Positions 33,899 to 42,477 of a stretch of DNA of 64,000 nt are shown here, piece by piece. Positions within the stretch are counted from its first letter, which is position 1, and each line of letters starts with the position of its first letter. The stretch covers positions 1-64,000 of the forward strand of contig JANYDA010000006.1 in NCBI GenBank assembly GCA_025360005.1. Reading direction: 5' to 3'. The DNA is from Fibrobacteria bacterium. GTDB taxonomy: Bacteria > Fibrobacterota > Fibrobacteria > UBA11236. Under the pieces are notes generated by a model, which was not told the DNA's origin, made no database searches, and saw only the letters and a program-made list of their open reading frames with translations. Position numbers and translations under genes: made by a program.

Positions 33899-35578
33899 TC
33901 AGTCGCTAACCCACTCCCCCGAATCATCCTCGCCGCCTTCTTCGATCTCCATCAGCGACATGGGCAGGTAGAGCAGCAGGTCGGATGCGACCAAGCCCAG
34001 GGTGCCGCGATCCTTGCGAGCCAGATCGCCTGATTTGCCGTGGCTGAAGATCGCCAGCATGGAGGCGGAATCCGGAGGCTTGATAGCCAGGAAACCCGCC
34101 ACGATGCCCGCCAGTACATCGCCGGATCCGGCCGTGGCCATGCCGGGATTGCCAACGGGAAGCACAGCGATGCGGCCATCAGGGGAGGCGAAAACCGTGG
34201 TCGCGCCCTTGAGGACCAGGTTCAGGTTCATGGCCTGGGCGAAAGATCGCGCCGCCTTGATGAGTTCCAGCGGACGCTCATAATCGTACTCGCCCCCCAT
34301 GCGCTTGTATTCGCCGGCATGGGGCGTGATGACGAAATGATCGTAGCCGCGCAGATCGGTTTGCAGCGGGAACTCGGGGGTGATATACGCCAGGGCATCG
34401 CCGTCCAGGACGATGCGTTTGCCTTTGAGCCGGCGGATCAGAGCCTGCAGGAAAGCCGTTGTCTCGGGATGCTTGCCCAGGCCGGGGCCGACCAGGATGC
34501 TGTCCGCCCATTCAATCATCTCTTCCAATTCCGCCAGATGATCCAAGCGGAAATGCGGCGGACCTTGCGGCCCTATGCCCTGTTCCGCCCCGATGGGCAC
34601 TCCGATGACTTCCAGGATGTGGACGGAGACTTCCGCATGGATGCCGGCGGGATAGGCGAGCTTGACCAGTCCCGCGCCTGCGCGCAAGGAGGCGTTGGAA
34701 CACAGGGCCGCGGCGCCGTGCATTCCGCGCGATCCCGAGATTACCAGCACCTTGCCGGTGGTGTACTTGTTGGCGCGGTAATCGCGCTCCGGATAGTCGG
34801 TGACGGCATCGTCCAAGGTATACAGGCGCAGGCGCGAGGGTTGGCCCATGAGCAGCTTCTCATCGAAGCAGATGGGGCTGTAGCCCACCTTGCCGTAGGC
34901 GAGGGACGCCGGATAGAAGGCGGCGGAAACCTTCATGGCGCCCAGGCATACGGTGGCGGAAGCCTGGACGGTGCTGCCGGAAAGCTCGGGCGAATCGCAG
35001 CGCACTCCGGAGGGCACGTCCACGGAAAGGATAGGCACGCCGCTTTGGTTCATGCCGAAGATGCAGGATTGGATCAGGCCTTCCGGATCCCTGGTGATGC
35101 CGCGGCCCAGCAATGCGTCCACGATCAGCGAGATGTCCTGGAACACGGGGAGGTCCAAGGGGGAACGCACGGAGTGGATGGTGAGATCCGCGTCCACGAT
35201 GGCGGCTTGCAACTTTTCCGTTTCGGCGGAATAGCCGCGCTCGGCGGTCATCTGGTAAATGACCACAGGGTAACCCGCCTGTGACGCCAGCAAGGCGGCG
35301 GCGAGCCCGTCCGCCCCGTTATGGCCCGGTCCGCAGACGAAGGCGATGCTTTCTTCGCGGCGCCCCGGCCGCGGCGGCTCATCGGGAGGCGCGTCCTCAT
35401 CCATTTCCTCATCGCGGATGTCGGCAGCGGCGGCTTCATGCTGCTCCAACATGGTCTTGATGGTCTCGAAGACCGCTTCCCCGGCGCTTTGGATCATGTC
35501 ATATTCGCTGAGACCGGATTCGCTTGCGGTCTTGCGTTCGACTTCCTTGATCTCGGCCAAGGTGAGGATGGGAATCAT
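33899..35578 (-). CDS. nnr: Bifunctional NAD(P)H-hydrate repair enzyme (epimerase and dehydratase)
   Basis: 559 residues. The N-terminal YjeF_N epimerase domain has VCGPGHNGADGLAAA (about 81-95) and SVDVPSGVRCDS. The C-terminal carbohydrate-kinase-like dehydratase has VLVISGSRGMHGAA, VGPGLG, ITPHAGEYKRM, LKGATTVFASPDG and NPGMATAGSGDVLAGI with the catalytic GSGD. The enzyme repairs damaged NAD(P)HX. An unusual Asp/Glu/Pro-rich insert (about 52-76) splits the epimerase start from its nucleotide motif. Both gene halves are intact. The upstream region carries a tandem palindromic repeat. Confidence 0.93.
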   Translation of the reverse strand: MIPILTLAEIKEVERKTASESGLSEYDMIQSAGEAVFETIKTMLEQHEAAAADIRDEEMDEDAPPDEPPRPGRREESIAFVCGPGHNGADGLAAALLASQAGYPVVIYQMTAERGYSAETEKLQAAIVDADLTIHSVRSPLDLPVFQDISLIVDALLGRGITRDPEGLIQSCIFGMNQSGVPILSVDVPSGVRCDSPELSGSTVQASATVCLGAMKVSAAFYPASLAYGKVGYSPICFDEKLLMGQPSRLRLYTLDDAVTDYPERDYRANKYTTGKVLVISGSRGMHGAAALCSNASLRAGAGLVKLAYPAGIHAEVSVHILEVIGVPIGAEQGIGPQGPPHFRLDHLAELEEMIEWADSILVGPGLGKHPETTAFLQALIRRLKGKRIVLDGDALAYITPEFPLQTDLRGYDHFVITPHAGEYKRMGGEYDYERPLELIKAARSFAQAMNLNLVLKGATTVFASPDGRIAVLPVGNPGMATAGSGDVLAGIVAGFLAIKPPDSASMLAIFSHGKSGDLARKDRGTLGLVASDLLLYLPMSLMEIEEGGEDDSGEWVSD

Positions 35579-35591
35579 GCTTTCTCCTAGA

Positions 35592-35714
35592 GTGGCTCGT
35601 CGCTTTGGAGTTTGCTAAGGCAAACTCCACGCTCCTCGCTTGAAAGTTACTGGTGGCTTGTCGCTTTGGAGTTCGCTTGTGCAAAACTCCACGCTCCTCG
35701 CTTGAAAGTGACTG
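35592..35714 (+). repeat. Palindromic intergenic repeat, two tandem copies (A and B)
   Basis: Two head-to-tail copies of 61 and 62 bp begin at 35592 and 35653. Both have GTGGC[TC]-GTCGCTTTGGAGTT, a loop of variable sequence, then AACTCCACGCTCCTCGCTTGAAAGT. The GGAGTT...AACTCC arms pair. The start of a third copy (GTGG) follows at 35715. A related single copy lies at 20882-20936. The array lies upstream of nnr on the minus strand, between its start and the preceding operon's terminator. Confidence 0.8.
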
Positions 35715-35736
35715 GTGGGGAACCTGAATGGGATGA

Positions 35737-35767
35737 AAATAAAAAATCCCGGCCATGGGACCGGGAT
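35737..35767 (-). terminator. Rho-independent terminator of the GT2-GH57 operon
   Basis: On the minus strand ATCCCGG...CCGGGAT forms a 7-bp stem with an 8-base loop, followed by TTTTTTATTTT. It lies 60 bp after the stop of the 86-aa gene and ends the six-gene minus-strand unit. Confidence 0.8.
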
Positions 35768-35826
35768 GAATCCCAGCGGGTCATGCAAAAAAAGGTGCGG
35801 GGGAAATGCGTTTGGGACGGACCGGA

Positions 35827-36087
35827 TCAGGAGTTCTCTATGTCTCCGAGGATTTCATCGATCTCGTCCTGGACTTCCTGCTCGAACTTGGTGGGACGGC
35901 GGCGTTCGATGATGATAGCGCGCGAGTTGATGGCCTTCTTCAAATCCACGATGCGTTTCTGCTCCATCTCCAGATTCATCCGTTCCATCTTGGCCAGCCG
36001 CATGCGCAGCAGCAACTGTCCCAACGAGGCGCCCGTGATGAACACGGCCGCGAGGATGGTCAGGATGAGGATGGTTTCCGAAATCAT
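35827..36087 (-). CDS. Small membrane protein with coiled coil, unknown function
   Basis: 86 residues. An N-terminal membrane helix (ISETILILTILAAVFITGASLGQLLL) is followed by a charged helical segment (KMERMNLEMEQKRIVDLKKAI) and an acidic end (EQEVQDEIDEILGDIENS). No family is recognised. The start overlaps the GH57 gene stop by four bases, so it is translationally coupled and may anchor or accompany that enzyme. It is the last gene of the operon before the terminator. Confidence 0.7.
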   Translation of the reverse strand: MISETILILTILAAVFITGASLGQLLLRMRLAKMERMNLEMEQKRIVDLKKAINSRAIIIERRRPTKFEQEVQDEIDEILGDIENS

Positions 36088-38555
36088 GATCCGGCAGCTT
36101 TCAGGGAATCGAGGCGCTTCTTAGCCGACTCTGTATTGAAATTTAATCTATCCAAAAGCAAAATGGCGTCTTCGGGATCGAATTTCATCCCGAAGTTCCC
36201 GGACTCTTGCCACGAATTTAGCGCTTTTAGGATGGGAAATGCCAAATTTTCAATCCGATAGCGTTCGAGGTTCAATTTCAGAGTATCGATCAGATCTAAA
36301 AGCACAAAAAACGGTTTCAGGTCCATCTTTTCCTTGGACTCGAGGAGGCGGCGGCCCAAAAGCAGCAGATAGCCGTGCAACCGGGTTTTCGCAGGTCCCA
36401 GATGCGCCACTATGCCCTGGCTGCGGAGGCGCGTGGCCAGTACTAGAGCCCGCAGCATTTCCCCGATATCGTCCTTTCCAATTCCGGAAAGCAGGGCCTC
36501 CACCAGACGGAAATTCTCGATGATGTGCAAGGTTTGCTGGATGCTCACCGGCAGCGGCCAACCCAGTCTTTGGAACTGCTTCTGCTTGACGGCCAGGCGC
36601 CATTCCTGCATGCGCACTTCCGTTTCCGACTCCAGCCAGAACTCATGCTTAAGGTGCGCCGCCATGTTGTCCTTGATGTCCATCGGCAGGCTCTTGGCCG
36701 GGAGCACCATGGGGTTGAGCGGCGCCAACCATTGCTGGACCGTATCCGAATGGGGATCGGTATCCGGCGTCCATGTTTCCAGGGAGACCGGAGGGTTGCG
36801 GCAATAGGCGAACACGTCCGCGTCGAAACCGTCCTGATGGAATACCAGCCAGGCGGTTTCGCTTGTTCCCGTGACCTCATGCACAAATTGCGATTCGCGG
36901 ATGGTCCACAGGCCGAAGGCGCGGCGCGCCTCGGCGGCAAGCTGCCAAGCCTGGCTTTGCGCATAGCTGAACGGGCGTTCCGTGAAATCCTTGACCCACT
37001 GGCCCAGGGCCAGATAGGCATGCAAAGGCAGGGTATCCCGCTCCATATCCAGGAAGATCCTGTCTCCGGCGGCATGCGATACGTTGGATTGGGCCTTGGA
37101 GAGCGCGGCGAGGAAGTCCGTGCGTAACTCAGGTGTTACTCCGGCCGATTCCAGCATGGCCAGCACGCGCTGGGCGTACTTCAGGTTCTGCATCGCCTCG
37201 ATGCCGGTGAGTTCGGCGAAGAACCAGGCGCAACTGGTGAAAATGTAGTGCGAGAAGCGAAGAATGTCGATCAGGTCGGCGGCGCGGGAGCGATCGGCCT
37301 CCGGCTTGAGGTTGGCCTGCCACCAGGCCTTGCGCACGGAGGCATCCAACTGCCAGGCCAGGATGGCCGTGTCCTTGGCGCGGGCCCAATCCTTGAATAG
37401 CTCCGGCCCGTTGGCCTCGGTGTATTTTTCCGCATGGCCGTAAAGGATATCGAAGGCGCGGCGCAACGGCCCCCGCCATTTCTGGTTCCAGCCCGGCTGC
37501 TCGCCGTTGGTGCAGCCGCAATCCTCTTTCCAGCGGCCCACGCCGTGCGCGCAGGACCAGGCGGTACCGTCGCCATGGGCGTTCTTGAGGCGCGCTTCGT
37601 GGCGGGGCGGGTGCTTGGCCAGGTACCAGGCGTAATTGACGGGAACCATGTTCTGCCGCGGCGCGATGCCCTTGAACAGGTAAGCCGCGCACATGTCGCC
37701 GAAGGGCTCGTGATGGCCGTACGATTCGCCGTCCGTACAGACGGACACCAGCTGATCGCCGGGATCGTTGGCGTCGAACGCCTGCGTGAAGCGTTCGCCG
37801 AAATGCGCCGCGTTCTTGAGCAGGTGATCGAACCCGACGCCGTGCGAAAGCGGGCCATCGTAGAAGAATACGTCCAGATAGCCCTTCTCGATAGGCGTGC
37901 CGTCTTCCGCCACCGGGAAGATGCGGTAGGGCCGGCGCGGGTCGATACTGTTGTTCGCCACGTCGATCCAGCTGTCCTCGGTAAGGGGGCGCACGCGATG
38001 GGCCTGGGTGGGCGCGAGCACCGTGAACTTGATGCCTTCGCGGATCAAAGCGACCACGGTGCCCATATTGATGGCGGTCTCCGCCAGCCACATGCCTTCC
38101 GGGCGGCGATGGAAACGGCGCTCGAAATCGGCGATGCCCCATTTCACCTGCAGGCGTTTCTGCTCCTCGCTTGCCAAGGGCATGATCACGTGGTTGTATA
38201 CCTGCGCAATGGCGTTGCCGTGCCCTTCCAGGCGTTCGCAACTCTGCCTGTCCGCCTCCAGGATGCGGGAATAGGTATAGGGATGCTTCTCCTCCAGCCA
38301 GGAGAACAGGGTGGGGCCGATATTGAAGCTCATGTAGGCGTAGTTGTTGAGGATATCCTCGATGCGGCCGTTGGCGTCAAGAATGCGCGAAGCGCCGTTG
38401 GGCGCATAGCATTCCAGGAACACGCGTTCGTTCCAATCGTGGGCGGGCTGCGCGGAAGGCTGCAGTTCCACTTGTTCGATGAGAGGATTCTCGCGAGGAG
38501 GCTGGTAGAAATGTCCGTGGACGCAGAAGTAGCGGTTGGTCTTGGAGTCAGCCAT
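36084..38555 (-). CDS. GH57 family glycoside hydrolase with DUF3536 region
   Basis: 823 residues. The N-terminal GH57 barrel starts VHGHFYQPPRENP. The likely nucleophile is Glu159 in MWLAETAIN; the acid/base Asp lies in SVCTDGESYGHHEPFGD. A CxC-type segment GRWKEDCGCTNGE and a long helical C-terminal region match the DUF3536 part found in large cytoplasmic GH57 proteins. Such proteins are linked to alpha-glucan (glycogen-like) metabolism but are mostly uncharacterised. There is no signal peptide. GGAG stands eight bases before the ATG. It is the fifth of six genes in its operon. Confidence 0.85.
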   Translation of the reverse strand: MADSKTNRYFCVHGHFYQPPRENPLIEQVELQPSAQPAHDWNERVFLECYAPNGASRILDANGRIEDILNNYAYMSFNIGPTLFSWLEEKHPYTYSRILEADRQSCERLEGHGNAIAQVYNHVIMPLASEEQKRLQVKWGIADFERRFHRRPEGMWLAETAINMGTVVALIREGIKFTVLAPTQAHRVRPLTEDSWIDVANNSIDPRRPYRIFPVAEDGTPIEKGYLDVFFYDGPLSHGVGFDHLLKNAAHFGERFTQAFDANDPGDQLVSVCTDGESYGHHEPFGDMCAAYLFKGIAPRQNMVPVNYAWYLAKHPPRHEARLKNAHGDGTAWSCAHGVGRWKEDCGCTNGEQPGWNQKWRGPLRRAFDILYGHAEKYTEANGPELFKDWARAKDTAILAWQLDASVRKAWWQANLKPEADRSRAADLIDILRFSHYIFTSCAWFFAELTGIEAMQNLKYAQRVLAMLESAGVTPELRTDFLAALSKAQSNVSHAAGDRIFLDMERDTLPLHAYLALGQWVKDFTERPFSYAQSQAWQLAAEARRAFGLWTIRESQFVHEVTGTSETAWLVFHQDGFDADVFAYCRNPPVSLETWTPDTDPHSDTVQQWLAPLNPMVLPAKSLPMDIKDNMAAHLKHEFWLESETEVRMQEWRLAVKQKQFQRLGWPLPVSIQQTLHIIENFRLVEALLSGIGKDDIGEMLRALVLATRLRSQGIVAHLGPAKTRLHGYLLLLGRRLLESKEKMDLKPFFVLLDLIDTLKLNLERYRIENLAFPILKALNSWQESGNFGMKFDPEDAILLLDRLNFNTESAKKRLDSLKAAGS

Positions 38556-38624
38556 ATTAATGCTCCAATGTACCTATTTCCGCCACCCGCAGGACAGTGG
38601 ATTCTTCTCCGCCGGGCGGCTATT

Positions 38625-38870
38625 TCAATGCCAGGGAAACGAGGAACCGTTCTGGGCCAGCACTTTTTTTCCGTCCAGCCGGCTCTTGAGCATTTCTATG
38701 CCTTGCTGCAAGATGGCGTGACGATCATCGGAACTTGGCCGGAACCAGAACTCCTCGTCCTGGTTGACGCGGATGTAGCATTTATCCGCGATGCGGGTTT
38801 CCCCGAGCAGGACCTCCAGGGTGGTCTGTCTGCCGTCCACGACCACGTTGCGAATCCAGCGTATGCTCAT
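38625..38870 (-). CDS. Conserved-looking 81-aa protein, unknown function
   Basis: 81 residues without signal peptide or membrane segment. It begins MSIRWIRNVVVDGRQTTLEVLLGE and is probably a small beta-rich domain followed by a helix (DDRHAILQQGIEMLKSRLDG). I recognise no family. It starts nine bases after the stop of the TPR gene, in frame with an AGGTGAT-type upstream sequence, and ends 69 bp before the GH57 gene. Its place inside a tight operon supports that it is real. Confidence 0.6.
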   Translation of the reverse strand: MSIRWIRNVVVDGRQTTLEVLLGETRIADKCYIRVNQDEEFWFRPSSDDRHAILQQGIEMLKSRLDGKKVLAQNGSSFPWH

Positions 38871-38879
38871 GCCTTGCGA

Positions 38880-40604
38880 TCACCTCAAGGCTTTGATCCT
38901 CCCGCGGGAAAACTCGGGGATGACGCCTTGCTGGTATTTTATCAGGAGGTCTTCGTATCTGGCAAGGGCGGCTTGGCGTCCGCCGGGAAGTTTTTCGGCC
39001 GTGAAGGCGGCTTTGGCCTCCGCCTGGAAGCCCGTCAAGCGGTCCGGGCTGCGTTTGCTGACCCTGTCCAATACCGCTTCGGCGCTGTCCGGTTCGCTTT
39101 CCGCCAAATGGATTTGGGCTTTTTCAAGCTGTGCGAACGACCATAAAGGGGAATCTTCCCCAACCTGGTTCAGGGATTGTCTCCGCTCCGCCCGGCTATG
39201 TGGGGATTCTGGCAGGCCCTGGAAAAAAGGGCCGCGCGCCTTGCCGGTATCCACCAATAGGAAGAAACGGTACTCCAGCGCGCGCTGGGATTCTTCCGCT
39301 CCCGTATAGGCGGATGCCAGCACCAGAAGGGATTCCGCAGCCGGGTATCGGCCTAGGTCCAAGGCAAGGCAGGCTTGCCAGAAGAGGATGGGGCCGGTGG
39401 CTTCCTGGCGTTTGGGATCGCGCTTCAACGCATCCAGGGTACGGGCCGCTTCCTGGGTCTTTCCCAAAGCGGACAAGGCCCGCGCCTGCAGCAGCCGGCC
39501 GCGGAAACCCCAAGGGGCTTCGCCTTTTTCCGCCAGTTGCCTGGCCCGCGCCAGCGCCGGATCGGCCTGGCCCAGGCTCAAGAACGCGTTGCCGATCAGA
39601 AAGGTCTCCTCGTCGTTGAAACGGCGGGGAGGTAACGTGCCAGTTACAATGGGCGCCGTCTCCGCCACGATGGCGGGCCAATCCTGCAGCTGGCTGCGGA
39701 TTTGCAGGTAAGCGGTTCCGGCCAGCGCCAGCCACGGTTGCGGCAAGCGGCGCCAATCCAGCTTGTCCAGGATGGCGGCGGCGAAATCGAAATACCCCAG
39801 GGACTGGAAACGGTTCACGCGTTCGATGGCAACCGATGCGTCGGCCTTTTTCAAGGCCATCATCGCCAGAAGGTTCTTGTAGGCGGCGGCATAGTCGCGC
39901 ACCGACCAGGAAAGGGTTTCCAGCAATTCCGCCGTGCGCGCGGTGCGATGGCGGTAGGCGGCAGTCAGGGAATCCAGCAAAGCGGCGGCCGGGATCTCCG
40001 AACCGGCGAAATGGGTTAGGTTTTCCAACTGGTATTGGATGTATCCCGATTGCGTGGAGTCCGTTTCGCTTTGCCGCAGCAAGGCCAATCCCGCGCGATA
40101 GGTATCCGGCACCGCCAGATACAGCGCCGCCAATTCGCGGTAGATCTCCGCGTCCGCGAATCCCTTGGCTTCGGCCAGGTAGGCCATGTCCAGCACCTTG
40201 GCCAGGTCCCGGCGTACGCGGGCGCGTTCCATTTGGTTCAGGAACCAGTCTTTGCCGGCGGGGAGGCGGGCTTTCAGGATCGAATCGGAAACCGATCCCG
40301 GTCCTGGAGAGGGAGAACGGATGATGCGCTCCAGCGGGGAATGCGCCCCGCCATCTCCCGCAACCGCTTCCGAGGAATCCCGTTTCCGCAGGCAGGCGGC
40401 GGCGGCCAAGTAGGGAGCGGGTTCGGTTTGCCCCAATGGCAACGCCGCCAGCAGGTCGCGGCATGCGCCATCGGCTGCCCCCGAAGGATGCGAGGAGGCG
40501 ACAGGCGATAGGGACCTTGACGGCGCGGTTTTACCGACGGGAGGCGAGACCGCAATTGCGGCGGATATGCCGATCAGGGCCGTCGCCGCCCATCGGAAGC
40601 GCAT
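38880..40604 (-). CDS. Secreted TPR-repeat protein, unknown function
   Basis: 574 residues from the ATG at 40604, which begins one base after the upstream stop. A signal peptide (MRFRWAATALIGISAAIAV) precedes a Ser/Pro-rich segment. About 400 residues of helical repeats follow with TPR-like patterns (YRELAALYLAVPDTYRAGLALL, GRLLQARALSALGKTQEAARTL, PILFWQACLALDLGRYPAAESLL). A longer in-frame start at 40658 would bury the signal sequence and is rejected. TPR proteins of this type are periplasmic scaffolds; the partner is not known. Confidence 0.75.
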   Translation of the reverse strand: MRFRWAATALIGISAAIAVSPPVGKTAPSRSLSPVASSHPSGAADGACRDLLAALPLGQTEPAPYLAAAACLRKRDSSEAVAGDGGAHSPLERIIRSPSPGPGSVSDSILKARLPAGKDWFLNQMERARVRRDLAKVLDMAYLAEAKGFADAEIYRELAALYLAVPDTYRAGLALLRQSETDSTQSGYIQYQLENLTHFAGSEIPAAALLDSLTAAYRHRTARTAELLETLSWSVRDYAAAYKNLLAMMALKKADASVAIERVNRFQSLGYFDFAAAILDKLDWRRLPQPWLALAGTAYLQIRSQLQDWPAIVAETAPIVTGTLPPRRFNDEETFLIGNAFLSLGQADPALARARQLAEKGEAPWGFRGRLLQARALSALGKTQEAARTLDALKRDPKRQEATGPILFWQACLALDLGRYPAAESLLVLASAYTGAEESQRALEYRFFLLVDTGKARGPFFQGLPESPHSRAERRQSLNQVGEDSPLWSFAQLEKAQIHLAESEPDSAEAVLDRVSKRSPDRLTGFQAEAKAAFTAEKLPGGRQAALARYEDLLIKYQQGVIPEFSRGRIKALR

Positions 40605-40605
40605 T

Positions 40606-41052
40606 TCAGTTGTTCCGGATGAGGGTGGCCGTCGCAGTGTCCAGGCGGCCTTGCGCATCCGAAGCGATGGCGGTCAAAGTATAGGTGGTCTTGTCGCTTA
40701 ATAAGGTGAGATGCGCCGTCCAACTGTTTCCGCTGATGACGGCGGCTCCCGCCGAACCGCTGGGAAGGATGCTCAGGGCTATGCCGGTGGCGTTGAAATG
40801 GGTCCCCGTCACAGTGAGGCTGTCCGTGGAGATAGGGGAGATGGGATTGATATTGACCTGGACCTTGCATTCCACGTCGCAATCCGAATCCTGGCAATCT
40901 ATCAGGCCGTCCCCGTCATTGTCGATCTTATCGTTGCAGATTTCCTGGACGTAGGGCACTATAACCGTGTCCGTCTCGCATTTTGAAGCGGTCAAGGCGA
41001 AGGCCAGGGCGGAGGCTCCGGCTAAGGCGTACAGGGCTTTGGCTGCCTTCAT
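40606..41052 (-). CDS. Secreted protein with MopE-like metal-binding motif and Ig-like domain
   Basis: 148 residues. The signal peptide ALYALAGASALAFALTASKC ends near a cysteine, but the lipobox is not canonical. Residues about 37-60 contain ICNDKIDNDGDGLIDCQDSDC, the acidic Cys/Asp repeat known as a putative metal-binding (MopE) motif. The remaining 80 residues resemble an IPT/TIG Ig-like domain (NPISPISTDSLTVTGTHF). It is likely periplasmic or cell-surface. AGGA lies five bases before the ATG. It sits between the GT2 and TPR genes. Confidence 0.75.
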   Translation of the reverse strand: MKAAKALYALAGASALAFALTASKCETDTVIVPYVQEICNDKIDNDGDGLIDCQDSDCDVECKVQVNINPISPISTDSLTVTGTHFNATGIALSILPSGSAGAAVISGNSWTAHLTLLSDKTTYTLTAIASDAQGRLDTATATLIRNN

Positions 41053-41094
41053 GGAATTCCTAGGAACGGAGGTGAAAGGCGGAAAGGAAAATAG

Positions 41095-42477
41095 CTACTT
41101 CCAGCGATACAGGCCAAGATGGCCCAGGATAACGGCGGCGATCACGATGGGCACATGCAGGATTTCGCACCAGAGCAAATCCCGGAGCAGCCCGCGGTGG
41201 CCCAGGCGGCGGGAGGTGATTCCCAGGAAGAGGGCGCTGGAAAGGATTTTCACCGCGGCGGTGAAGGCGTAGAGCCGCCAGGATACCACCCCCACGGCGG
41301 CAAGCACGGGCCCGATGGCCAGCCACCAATAGAACGCGTAGATGCAGGACAACAAGGCGACGAAATTCTTTTCCCGGTAGTGGGCCCCGTTGCTGGCCCA
41401 GCGGGCCCGCTGTTGCAGCATGCCCCCCCAGGTTCCGGCCGGCGAGGTGGTAACGCAGGCTTCCGGGGATGGATTATAGGCTACCTTCCAGCGCGGGTCT
41501 TTCTGCATCTTCCGCACCAAAAGATCATCGTCGCCTGAAATGGAATCTTCGATGCCGGCGAACCCGCCCACGCTTTCGTAAAGGGTTTTCCGATAGGCGA
41601 GGGAAGGCGCGCTGGCGATCATGGGACGCCCCAACGCGAAGGTGGCGGCCTCGACGCTGACCAGACCGAACACTTCGTGTTCCTGGTAACGGGACAGGAT
41701 GGTGCCGTTGCCGCGGATGCGCTTGGGGCCCTGCACAATCCCGGTATCCGCCGCGAAGCTCATGGCCATCGATCGCAGCCAGCCCGGCTCCGCCAGGCAA
41801 TCCGCATCCGTGGTCATCAGGATCTCGCCTTTGGCGGCCGCGAACCCCGCGGCCAAGGCCCTTTTTTTGGGGCTGGGAACCGCAGGCGCATCCACGGAGA
41901 CGTTCACGATGGAGAAGCGCCCGTCCCGGCTGCCGGGGCCGCGATCGTCTCCCGGGCTTGCGCAGAAGGAACGGATCACGGATTCGGTCGCGTCCGTGGA
42001 ACGATCGTTAACGCAGATGATTTCCCATTCGCCCGCATAATCCTGGTTGGACAGTGCGAGCAGGGTGGACGGGGCGTGCGTCTCTTCATTGCGCATGGGC
42101 ACGATCACGGAAACGCTCGGCAGGTAAGGGAAATCCTCATCCTCATTATCATCCGGACCCGAATCCGCAAGGCCCGATGCGCGCGCGCCGGATGGGGAGC
42201 GCGAAGCCAGGGAGGCGGTTTGCGATCGCACCCGCGGGTAGGGGGGGCGCGCAGACGACGGGGCGGAATCGAATATGGCCGCCGGCCCTTTGTTTACGGG
42301 GCTCGCGCAGGCGGAAGGCGCCCGGGCAAGGCGCAATGCGCCCAGGATGAAAAAGCCCATCAGCCCGGCGTATACGGCCGTCAGGAAAATGACAAAAATG
42401 ATCAATCGGCATTCCGCGACATGGTGCGGAAAATATACATCCGGGAGGCATGGGCGGATGCTATCTTTCCCGGACAT
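41095..42477 (-). CDS. Membrane glycosyltransferase, family 2
   Basis: About 460 residues. One N-terminal helix (LIIFVIFLTAVYAGLMGFFILGAL) precedes a Ser/Ala/Pro-rich linker of about 70 residues. The GT-A domain has VSVIVPMRNEE, ICVNDRSTDATE, MTTDADCL and the QQRARW (QxxRW) motif of processive transferases. Two or three C-terminal helices follow. It probably adds or polymerises sugars at the inner membrane. The start is unsure: the ATG at 42477 overlaps the divergent pyk start, so an in-frame TTG at 42405 or the ATG in LMGFF is possible. It is the first gene of the six-gene unit. Confidence 0.85.
   Translation of the reverse strand: MSGKDSIRPCLPDVYFPHHVAECRLIIFVIFLTAVYAGLMGFFILGALRLARAPSACASPVNKGPAAIFDSAPSSARPPYPRVRSQTASLASRSPSGARASGLADSGPDDNEDEDFPYLPSVSVIVPMRNEETHAPSTLLALSNQDYAGEWEIICVNDRSTDATESVIRSFCASPGDDRGPGSRDGRFSIVNVSVDAPAVPSPKKRALAAGFAAAKGEILMTTDADCLAEPGWLRSMAMSFAADTGIVQGPKRIRGNGTILSRYQEHEVFGLVSVEAATFALGRPMIASAPSLAYRKTLYESVGGFAGIEDSISGDDDLLVRKMQKDPRWKVAYNPSPEACVTTSPAGTWGGMLQQRARWASNGAHYREKNFVALLSCIYAFYWWLAIGPVLAAVGVVSWRLYAFTAAVKILSSALFLGITSRRLGHRGLLRDLLWCEILHVPIVIAAVILGHLGLYRWK

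Noticed and set aside
35592-35714. Tandem 61-bp repeats as a CRISPR array
   Set aside because: Only two imperfect copies without unique spacers, and no cas genes nearby; the copies match a dispersed palindromic element instead.
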